DNA from: Mactra quadrangularis
Taxonomy: Eukaryota > Mollusca > Bivalvia > Venerida > Mactridae
Reading direction: 5' to 3'
NCBI GenBank assembly: GCA_025267735.1
Contig: CM046308.1
Span: forward strand, 40,351,267 to 40,415,266
Length of the DNA stretch: 64,000 bases
Shown here: one piece after another, positions 34,403 to 44,073 of the stretch
How the letters are laid out: every line of letters begins with the position of its first letter
Position numbering within the stretch: position 1 is the stretch's first letter
Notes under the pieces: generated by a model
What the model was told of the DNA's origin: nothing
Database searches by the model: none
Seen by the model: the letters and a program-made list of their open reading frames with translations, nothing else
Program-made: the position numbers and the translations under genes

Positions 34403-35246
34403 GGTGCAAGACATTTCGACCCCAAGACATTTCAACCCGAGCCTTTTATGGAGACATTTCCACCCCACGACGTTTCGACCCCAGAGTTGAGACGTTTCGA
34501 CCCCAGTCTATAGATAATATTATAAATGATAAATAAGGTTATATACGAAATAAATTATGAATCGTTATATTATTGAAATTATGGCATTACATCATTTTAT
34601 TTTATTTTGCAGGGTTTGTGATCGACATGCAGCATGATGTTGTAGATGTATTTCAATCCAAGAGCATAAATATGTATTTAAGTGTAAACTTATAAACACT
34701 TAAAAGTTTGAAAATCAATAAAATTGAATTCATACATCTAGATCTAGAACTTTATATTATCATTATTTTACATAAATGATAAATTATTGAAGTTGATGAA
34801 TCAATATGTTGCTTGTTGATATGTTAAATATAAATAGTATGTACTCTCATGAGTATTTAAACATATAATAAAATTATGAATTTACACAATATCAGGTTTG
34901 TTGTTTATTATTATTCAAGTTCTTAAAATATTAATCTGTGTGTTCTAATAAGTTATGTTTTTGGTGCAGCAGATCACTCTCTTCCGTTTTCATACGTCTG
35001 TTTTCTTCCTAATAAATTGTTATGGTTTTTTTCATTTTAAAATCTTCTAAAATATTACATTCAAATTCTAAGATGTGATAAGCAAACTACCTTCTATCAA
35101 AATATACAAAATGTACATAAATACAATACAAATACGAACATTAACCTAAAATACCATCTGGGGTCGAAGCCTCGTGGGGTCGAAACGTCTTGGGGTCGAA
35201 AAGTCTCCGTCAAACCTAGGGTCGAAACGTCTTGGGGTTGAAACAC
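34403..35246. mobile_element. Foldback element with 'tttcgacccc' arms
   Basis: Left arm (34403-34507) holds five copies of gacgtttcgacccc-like words. The right arm (35157-35246) holds their complements (ggggtcgaaacgtc). About 650 bp of very AT-rich core with no ORF. Confidence 0.8.
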
Positions 35247-36049
35247 CAGGGGGCCGTTTCACTAAAGCATTTACGCAAGCGTAACTGCTCATTTGCGTAA
35301 GTTTCGAGCGTAACCTAAAGTTACGTTTCTTAGAGCGTTTCAATGGATTTGCGTAACTATTTATTTGCGTAAATATCGGCGTAACTTTACGCAAACGAAA
35401 AGGTACATTAAAAATCTAAAATTTGCGTAAACTCGTGACTCAACGGCGTTCGTCTTTGTATTAGCGGGGCATTTCCTTATATGTTAGGCATGTGTTAAGT
35501 GACGAACATTTTATTTAAATGAATTTTGACCTCATTCGAACTTCCTAGAACCATGAATTTAAGTCAGAGACTCAAAGTGACATATTATTCATGACGTTCA
35601 ATGTTGTCTCATCTAAATATTCAATGATTTATATCCAAAATGATATTTTCCTTGCATGATTGTAATTAAATACATGTTTGGGTTTGAGTAACCTTTATGT
35701 GACATTGAATGGCTACGCCGTGTTCACAGAATGCGTCGTGTTCTCTCTGTAAAACGTCACTAACGTAATGACAGCTGTATATACACAGTGATCTCCCCTT
35801 AAATAATATTACCGGCGAATGCAGATAGCTTGCAGTCGGGATTATTTCCATTGAAATTTAAGATTAAGACCGATTTCCAAATGATGTTAAACACAGGCAT
35901 TATAACTTGGGTCCACATGCTGCCAGCATGAAAGATTCCCCACCCCAAAATATTATAGACAACTGTTACTAAAAATACACGTGTGCATAGACTATAATAA
36001 TTTTGTATTTGAGGTGGGAATTGTTATTGCGAACAGATTGTTTTAAAAG

Positions 36050-36600
36050 GGGCGGATCCAAAATATTTCCAGGAGAAGGGCCGAACTTTTTCTAGGGTGT
36101 CCAAACATTTGAACCACAACCACATTATTCACAGTTTGCACAATAATGTACAATAATGCAACATATTTATTATAAAAACTACATAACCATTAAATCTATG
36201 TTAAGCACCGAGAAAAATTGATTCATACTACTTAAAAATGACTTACAAGCAAGAAATTCACTAATGAACATGTACATTTTCCAAATTCCAGGGACAGATC
36301 CAGGATTTTTTTCTAGGGGGTCCGAAGTCTTTTAGGGGTGTCCGAACCTCGAACCACAACCACATTATACACATTTTGCAGAAAAAAAATGCAACATATT
36401 GATAATAAAAGCTACATAACCAATAAATCTATCATTCTATGTTAAGCACCGAGAAAAATTGCTTCATACTACTTAAAAATGACATACAAGCAAGAAATAC
36501 ACTAATGGACATGTGCATTTTCAAAATTCTAGGGGGTCCGGACCCCCTGACCCCCCCCCCTACCGCTGGATCCGCCCATGTATTCTACAGACTCCCTGCT
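36050..36600 (+). repeat. Repeat G, two tandem copies
   Basis: ggatccaaaatatttccagg / ggatttttttctagggggtc, then gaaccacaaccacatta, aatgcaacatattgataata, tatgttaagcaccgagaaaa. The second copy ends in ccccctgacccccccccc. Confidence 0.8.
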
Positions 36601-37957
36601 GGTTCCGCCCATGGAATGCTGGAAAATATGTTTATGATATTCCTGCAGAGTATATGTCTTCAATATAACAAGATTCTGTAAACTTCCCAGAAAAGGATCA
36701 GTTTTTCAGCAAAACAATGGTATTGTTTGGCACAAAATAGTTGCAATGATCCATATTAAGAATGAAGACATTATATGTGCTCAATATGTAAAACTGTGTG
36801 TCATTTTGACACAGACTCTGTGGCCATGTTTTGTTTATTTTTCTTCTGAAGTTACTTTTGCATTATACGCCCCAAGTTTACATCTATACATAGACTGTGA
36901 CTTCTAATTTAAATATACTGAAGAGTGACACCATGTATCATTTTCCAGTTTTGTTCTCTTGTGATAAAATCTAGGATGTATTGGCCTCAAGCCAGTGAAT
37001 TAAAGACAAAATTGTTCCAATTATGCCATTTTCAACATATACATTGTACATGTATACATCTGCATGTGTCTGGAGGTGATAGAGCAGTTTTACTCAACCA
37101 TTTCTTTAATGACTCCGCTTACATGAAGGTCCAAGATTCATAGAATAATTTTAACACTTTTGAAACTGAGTTAGGCTATTCAAATTTTTCCACATCAAAA
37201 TTACAAGAACATATAGGTGCACATAACCTCAAAGAAATGCAACAATGATTCTCTTTCTCTAATAAATTGAAATATTTCTGAGACTTGCAAAACATACCCA
37301 ATCTGATTATATATCTGCATATAATTTAAAAATAACTACATGTTTTAAATGGGTAATTTTGAAAAGGAAACAAGATAAGGCAGTGTTGCATTCATTTGAT
37401 GATATATAAAACTCTTTGATAGTTGAATATCAGACTCAAGCAGATAAAACCATTGACATAATGGCTTGTGAGCTTGAAATTACAAACAAACACAATGTTC
37501 AATTATAATAATATAAATTTATTTTGGCAAAGATCTATTAATTGGCTTATATATAAAACTAAAAAGGTACAAAACAAAGCATGCATATGAATACATTATT
37601 TTTGTTCACAGCAATAAAATGTTAATATTTCTGTATTGAGAAAATAAAACTTCTCAGCAATGTAATCACAAAATACAAATTCATGGAATTGAAACAGATG
37701 ACAAATCACACACACACTCAACAGTATCATCTATACTGTTAGTTCAATTCCCCCTTGTTCTTCAATATTTTCTTAAAATGATCTGAAATTATACAAATGA
37801 ATGTAAGAATATAACTAGTAATAAACAAAAATTAGGAATAAGGAACTCAAATTTTCTAGTGATATTGAAACACAAACCTACAGAAGTTGACAGCATTAAT
37901 TTATAAATTCAATAATTGATCTACATAGGATTTGGTAGGTAAGTGTAACTCCTACAA

Positions 37958-38240
37958 CAAAACCGGTGTCGATAGCGCAGTTGGTAGCAAGCCAAGATTT
38001 GGAATCTTGTGCCCAAGGGGGTGCAGGTTCGAATCCCATCCAGGGAGGTTATACCCTTCCATAAAAATTTTACAAAAATGTCGATTTTCCTCCATTGATT
38101 AGATAATATGGAGAAGTTTCTGGCCTTGTGTAAGGGTAGGTGAGTACAATGGTCCAGGAAAGCTAGGTTTGGTGCGCTGGACGCCTTAAAATGACATAAA
38201 TTGTGTTGACATGGAGTTAACTCCAATGAACAATAAACAC
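37958..38240 (+). mobile_element. SINE-A copy
   Basis: Complete copy, from ggtgtcgatagcgcagttgg to gttgacatggagttaactcc. Confidence 0.9.
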
Positions 38241-38260
38241 TTCTATAACAACATTGGTGA

Positions 38261-38530
38261 CTTCCCGGCTAACTCAGCTGGTAGTCCACTTGTCTACTGA
38301 TGGAGGGGTCGTGGGTTTGATTCCCTGATGTGGCATACTTTTGTTGAGCTTGGTCATGAAATTATTTCTACAGCCATTCTCCCTCCTATCAATGATTGTT
38401 AATTATGTCAGACAGTTGTCAGTCACTATGCGCTTAGCAGTTGGTTAACAGCTAAATCAAGAGATTTTGCCTTTCCACTGATTAAGTTGACTTACCGTTA
38501 TATGACCGACACAATGTGTTGCTACTCTGT
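38261..38530 (+). mobile_element. SINE-B copy
   Basis: Head ccggctaactcagctggtag and gggtcgtgggtttgattccc; lies 20 bp downstream of the SINE-A copy. Confidence 0.85.
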
Positions 38531-39117
38531 TACATGTAAACACAACAAAAAAAACGATCAACAACATTGAAATAGGAATCATACAGAAGTGGTGTTTTGT
38601 TTGGGCCCCATATGATCTGGCAATCAATGCATGACAATAATTTCACGAATTGATGTTTTGGTTAATCTATTCTACAGACTAACAATGGCATGTCTAGCAA
38701 GTAATTCCTAGGCAAATATTGGCCTGTGCTGAGTTTATGGAAGCGAACTGTCCGAAAAAATCCATGGACGAATTATATGCCACTTGGACACTTGGCACAG
38801 TACTCAACGACACCAATGCTAGAATTATCATTTCCTTAAAATATCACATGTATACGAAATATTACACTTACATTTTATTGGTGAAGATATATCAGTGTTA
38901 TATCCTGAACATTGCTGCTTTCAGTTCGAATAAATAAATCAATGCAATCCAGCGTTCTGCTCAGTGAAGTTATGAATAAACGTTGCATCATCACTGATGG
39001 AGTGTAGTTAAAGCAGTGACGTATTATATTGATGACGTATAGTGTTTACAAGTCATTATCACTGTTTTGAAGGTGTGAATCGGAGAGTTTCAGGCCGCCA
39101 TTTTTGTTTATATTTAT
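38531..39117. other. No gene supported
   Basis: Inside the 4-kb element. The ORF at 38719-38937 (+; DELYATWTLGTVLNDTNARI) has no splice context I can defend and no recognised family. Confidence 0.4.
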
Positions 39118-39410
39118 GATTTTCGCCGTAAAACGAACCGTTGTCGTTAACTTACGCTACGCAAAGTTTAGTGAAACGCAACTAAAATGAATTTACGTTT
39201 TGCGTAAGTTCTTGCCGTAACTAAAGTTTGCGTAAAGTTACGCAAATGTTAGTGAAACGGCCCCCTGTAAGTCTGGAGAGCATGGTGGACTATGTGACAA
39301 TGTGCTCCAACATTTTAATCAAAAATGCATATAAAATGGCAATGACAACCATAATGAAGTAATGCAAAATAAACAATGGAAACATGTGAACAATAACAAA
39401 ACTTACGTAC

Positions 39411-39473
39411 CTGCAAATATAAGCAAAATATGCAATCATTTAATAAAATGTAAGACACGACGAAAGAAATCAT
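39411..39473 (-). CDS. Candidate first exon of a minus-strand F-box/LRR-like gene
   Basis: Minus-strand ATG at 39473 reads 21 hydrophobic-rich codons to a donor gcag|gtacgt in phase 0. A palindromic gcgcatgcgt (39505-39514, NRF1-like) and a cacgtg E-box (39481-39486) lie just upstream, which would fit a promoter. The phase fits the candidate exon at 33725-33796. The same spot, ttatatttgcag, could instead be read as an acceptor. Confidence 0.2.
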
Positions 39474-39779
39474 ACTAATTCACGTGCTCCATTTTGTGCT
39501 TAAAGCGCATGCGTGTTGTAAGAGTAAAAACAAAACGACTCAATGCAGCATCGTTGTCGTCACTTGACGGATGAAATGAAAAATTAATGAGATTTTACTT
39601 AAAAGGAGGCCGTGATAAATTAATGGATAACGATTAAAGATAAATCATTATAACCAAAGAAATAAATACCTTTCATACATGTACGTATAGCTAAGGCTCA
39701 TTGGAATGACATCGCTTAAAGCGGAATTGACATTATAAAAGCAATGGTCAAAATTATGGAACATTATTCAACTAAAGAA

Positions 39780-40509
39780 TAACGAGCTATTAAACATGGC
39801 AAGTCCATTTGTTGGGTCTAAGGCCTCAAGTCGGTATTATGTGTATTGAGTAAAAAATCGGCTGTCAGATGGGTCATGTTTCAGGTCTCGAATCTCGAGT
39901 TAAAGCGATTTAGCCGGAAACTGGTGTATACCACGCTAGAGGTCTGACCTTGGACTAGCTCGTGGGTATAGCGGCTACCATGGGAAAATTCCGTGGACTT
40001 GGGCCAGAGACCACAAAATGTCGGTACTTTACTTTTTGTGCATAAAATCACCACTAAGATGGGCCATGTTTCAAGGCTCGAATCTCGAGTTAAAGCGATT
40101 TCGCCGGATACTGGCCATATCACGCTTGAGACATGACCTAGGGCTATCACCTGGGCATAGTACACCACTCAGATGGGCCATGTTTCAAGGCTCGAATCTT
40201 GTGTTTAAACGATTTGGTCGGGTACTGGCGTATACCACGTTAGAGGTGGGCCAGAGACCACAAAATGTCGGTACTTTACGTTTTGTGTAGAAAAGTCAGC
40301 ATTCAGATGGGCCATGTTTTAGGGCTCGAATCAAGCGGCTACCCTGGGAAAATTCCGTGGCTTTGGGCCAAAGACCACTTAAGGTCGGTATTTTACGTTT
40401 TTTGTATAAAATCAGCACTCAGATGGGCCGATTTTATATACAAAACACATAATACCGACTAGTGGCCTTAGGCCGGACAAATGGACTTACCATGTTAAAT
40501 AGCTTGTTA
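39780..40509. mobile_element. 730-bp foldback element with tandem core
   Basis: Arms 39780-39862 and 40427-40509 (83 bp each) are near-perfect inverse copies (taacgagctatt / ctatttaacatggtaagtcc ...). The core repeats cagatgggccatgtttcaag gctcgaatctcgag with starts at 39866, 40056, 40170, 40304 and 40420. ORFs in it come from the repeat. Confidence 0.9.
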
Positions 40510-40563
40510 ATGTATGCCGTTTTAGGGCTAAATTATAATTTCACGATTCGTTAAATAAAAAAA

Positions 40564-40606
40564 ATGCTAGCAAAAGTAGCACTTTGTGGCCACTTTTGCT
40601 AGCAAA
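40564..40606. repeat. Short perfect hairpin
   Basis: tgctagcaaaagtagc pairs with ccacttttgctagca. Too short to classify. Confidence 0.6.
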
Positions 40607-40609
40607 AAA

Positions 40610-41650
40610 ATTTTGCTAACTTCAGCGTCATTCTTAAAGTTGTATATTCTTAAAGTTGTATAAATTGTGTCTTGTTTTGTGTATGCGAATAAAATTATAA
40701 TTAGGGAGCCTTTCTAATGCATGTTCTCTTCTCTAACCAACGGACTACCCGGAAAATAGATATGTAATTTATGTCTCCGGGACTACAACTCGGTTATGTT
40801 TAAAAAAAATACAAGCTTGATATACCCCTCTATTTACAATTCAATATTTATACGCATGATGACCTACATAAACATAAAATCTATGTTTAAATGAGTATAA
40901 CTTGGTTTACATTTCATCACTCTAAATACGTATGTAGCGTAATTACAGTAAATGTACATGAAATTGATATAGGTAAAATATATATGAAAAGTACCTTTAT
41001 ATCAATACACATGTATGTTTTCAATTGGTTTTTTAAAGTCGCTTGTAAAACTGTGTAAACATATGTACTGTAACATTTGTCTTCTAGAAAATTCTAAAGT
41101 TATAATGTTTGTTTGATTTGGGTTTTAAGGCACACCAACACAGAAAAGTCATATCGCGCCTAAAGTTATAATGAACAAACTTTACGTGAAAATAAGTATT
41201 TTCATGTTTAACACTTTGCATGTAATATTTCAAATTCGATGTAAAGATATGAAAATACAATGTATATACAAAATGAATATATTACCTTAAAGTCGATTAA
41301 TTATGTTATATCAACACAGTAGCTGTAGATAACACATTTATGTTATTCTCCGAGGATAAAAGCAAACAGATTTATGTTTTAAACTTTACAGCCAAGCTAA
41401 ACATAAAATATGATATGATCGGGTGGGTTATTTATTATCGTCCTTGGTAGTATCAATTGTGAACACAGTGGCGGAGCTTGTGTATTCCAAATGATAGTTT
41501 AAATCGCCATCTCATTTTTATCAGTTCGTATGTACGCTGTCGCAATACGACCTGATGATCTAAGCATACCTTACGTGTCAGGCTAGTATTTATAAATTGA
41601 TGTTTTTGTGTTGATATAATGATATTTTTAAGAATTGCATTTCTTGTTTC
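40610..41650. other. No gene seen
   Basis: AT-rich; only the LINE tail fragment at 41109-41160 is recognised. Confidence 0.5.
41109..41160 (-). mobile_element. LINE 3' tail fragment
   Basis: On the minus strand it reads ggcgcgatatgacttttctg then tgttggtgtgccttaaaacc, the same tail as at 3204-3252. Nothing else of the LINE is present. Confidence 0.65.
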
Positions 41651-41652
41651 AG

Positions 41653-41717
41653 ATCAAGGCCAATCTCGTATCAGAAGTTATCAAGATTCTAACTTCTGGG
41701 TACGAGAATGGGTCAAA
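41653..41717 (+). CDS. Candidate internal or terminal exon, + strand, unrecognised
   Basis: A strong acceptor (tttcttgtttcag) is followed by two open frames. Entering with one carried base it reads QGQSRIRSYQDSNFWVREWVK to a modest donor aaa|gtaaac, phase-compatible with the exon at 10384-10525. Entering in phase 0 it reads IKANLVSEVIKILTSG and stops at a taa after 22 codons. The Trp-containing reading looks more protein-like. The two readings cannot both be right, and no family is recognised. Confidence 0.3.
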
Positions 41718-42539
41718 GTAAACTATTTATACTATTTTATGTTGTTTTTTTTAACTAACAGGATGTAAATTAAATAGCATATGAGTCATTAACGTATACG
41801 CCCCAAACCTAGATAATAAGGATTTTTAAATAAAATTAGGAAAATACGAAAAAGACAGGTACAAATGTTATAGAATCCCTTAAAGCCACTTTATGAAGAT
41901 GCATTCATAAACAGTAGACTTGTAAACTCTTTTACAACCACCAAGTTATCAAAATATAACATGTAGATCTACTAGAGTAGAGATACAATAAATCGTTCAA
42001 ACCATTAGCTGCTTTCTAAATTTAAGTTTGACCAAGTGTTCATTTCTTGAGATTGTGGGATACTTTTATAAAACATGCTATATTCATTTATACTCTATAA
42101 TGTTCAATATACCTGATCCACCGCAATAGTCTTAAATAGAGCTTAATTATGTGATTCGGAGATTTTTTTTCTATAATAGCCCATGACTTTATATTTTAAA
42201 GCATGCTGTGATAAAAAAATATTGTAAAACGTATTGACAACCAAACTATACTTTCAGTTTCGATCTACTTTTATTTTGATATGCAATAAATAACATAAAA
42301 ACATTTAAGCATGATTTGCATTTATTTAAAAAAAAGTTCATTACAAGTGTTTATAGAGTCTAATAGATATAAATGTCTATTTTCTTTGTTATCCAAAAAC
42401 ATTGTTACTTTTGATAATGGAGCTTTAAATGTATTTTGGGACATCTTAAAACAACTTTAAATTATAACTTTACTGATTCCTTTGGATAAACCATATACAG
42501 CTTATTAATGAGGACCCACTAAACACAGGTCTAAAATTA
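41718..42539. other. No gene seen
   Basis: AT-rich, no repeat recognised. Confidence 0.5.
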
Positions 42540-42900
42540 ATATCTCGATGCATAATTAACCACGCCTACAAGAAGGCGGTCCTATTGTAGTATATCGGTA
42601 GTGTACTGTACGGTGTGACTTTTGCGTATTGGATTTAGACCGTGCCCGAAACGTCAAATCTGAAAGTTGTTTTGTAGACGTGGATTTTTTGCTACAAATT
42701 GTGTATTTATCGTTGACGCGTCACGTTTTGTGGTTAATTTGGTTCATGACAAAAGGTATATTGATAATTTATGTTTTTGAGTTATTAAACTATTTCTTTT
42801 TGATGAATTTTTACTCAAAACCCGACACCGAAATAAGTACCCGTCTAACTTATTGAACATGTTAATAGTTGAGCATAGTTCGGATGTGTAAACAAGCCAC
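42540..42900 (+). promoter_or_regulatory. Possible promoter / noncoding first exon of the GALNT gene
   Basis: This is the nearest stretch upstream of the coding start with more CpG than its surroundings (gtgcccgaaacgtc, gttgacgcgtcacg). A possible donor, caaaag|gtatat, occurs near 42750. No TATA or Inr can be argued strongly. It is proposed only because the ATG exon starts with an acceptor and so needs an upstream exon. Confidence 0.2.
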
Positions 42901-43283
42901 TTGAAAATTGAAATCGAAGTTATGTTAAGTCCATTCGAAGATAATTTACTGATATCTCTACCAGCTTATCTCCTGTGTTTATAGTTGAGTTTGGAATTTG
43001 GCTAATTTTATCATTATTTTATTGAATTCAAAGTTTTGCAGTTTTTAGTTAGGACTTACGTCTACTCTACTTTCATTGACATTGTTAAATTTGAACACTG
43101 TTTAGCGTAAACCGTTTGGATTGAGTAAAATAGTTAAACTTAAATTTGATTTGTCTATGGCTAAGGGTTATAACGACACATTCTGTAGAAATACACTTTA
43201 GGTAAGGTACATGAAATCATAAAAATGACAATGCAATTTTTATCTTTTGACTTTTCTCATAATCATATATTTGCCTTTGCACC

Positions 43284-43397
43284 TAGTCCTATATATAAGA
43301 CCCTCCTTAACTCATATCACTTTGGGACACTATTCTGTGCCGTAACAGAATAATGTCCGAGTGAAATGAGTTACGGATGGTCTTATATATAGGACTA
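43284..43397. mobile_element. Palindromic MITE
   Basis: tagtcctatatataagaccc pairs with its complement at the right end (ggtcttatatataggacta). The arms run almost to the centre; 114 bp. Confidence 0.8.
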
Positions 43398-43902
43398 CCT
43401 TTGCATCCTGAGTACTTTCATAAGTTTCATATCCATTAGCTTCACACCTGAAGTCTTGTGTCATTATTGTGAATGTTCATCCCATTTGTCATTAAGGCTT
43501 AGTTCTGGCTTCCAAAACTTTATAAGCTGCTTTTTTAATGATTTGATTTTCATCAGATCCCTGTTCATTAATAGTATACACTTGGGTTTACTGAAAACCT
43601 GAAGCTTATCAAGGCTTGACATTAACTAATGAAATAGGTTGCCCTGTAGAATGACAAATAATTAATTACACTTACCTGAAACCTAGTGTTTACGTGTCGA
43701 AACGAATGATTCTTAACATAGAATTTGAGAGTTGTTAATATTATAGTCTGATTGCCTGATAGGAGGACTTGCCACAAAAAATTGGTGCCCAAACCCACGG
43801 TCAGATTGTCATAGCTCCGGTCATTCATGTTTTGATTTGCTTACACAATCGTAATTTTGTATTTTTTCAGTATAATCAAAGTTTCTTGATGAAACCAACA
43901 AC

Positions 43903-44073
43903 ATGAGACGTAACAGTGTCACTCTACTCAAGTTTGTTATAGCGGCCATACTGTTCCTGGCTGCAGGACCAATTGCTATGAAATTTTTGTTTCGTGGCAA
44001 AACTTATACAGATGAATATGTTGAGACTCGTGGAAAAATGCCTGTAGAGCCGCGAGCAACTCGTGATAGTGGG
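43903..44073 (+). CDS. GALNT10: GALNT10-like coding exon 1 (signal-anchor)
   Basis: Codes residues 1-57. The start Met is followed by basic residues and a hydrophobic stretch (about 6-26), as in type II Golgi glycosyltransferases, then a Lys/Arg-rich start of the stem. The exon ends at gg|gtattt in phase 0. The ATG is preceded by tattttttcag at about 43860-43870, a good acceptor, so 43871-43902 is probably 5' UTR and at least one noncoding exon should lie upstream. No in-frame extension through that acceptor is possible, because all three frames hit stops. Confidence 0.85.

Larger units (their letters stand above)
35247..39267. mobile_element. 4.0-kb TIR element, CAGGGGGCCGTTTCACTAA ends
   Basis: Left end at 35247 and right end at 39267 are inverse copies of CAGGGGGCCGTTTCACTAA. 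Subterminal zones on both sides are full of ttgcgtaa/ttacgcaaa words. The ends recall PIF/ISL2EU-like elements. No transposase is legible. Inside are repeat G in tandem, SINE-A, SINE-B and short ORFs of unknown meaning (for example 38719-38937, +). Confidence 0.65.

Noticed and set aside
36439..36681. + strand ORF with GSAHVFYRLPAGSAHG
   Set aside because: Reads through repeat G and its poly-C end.
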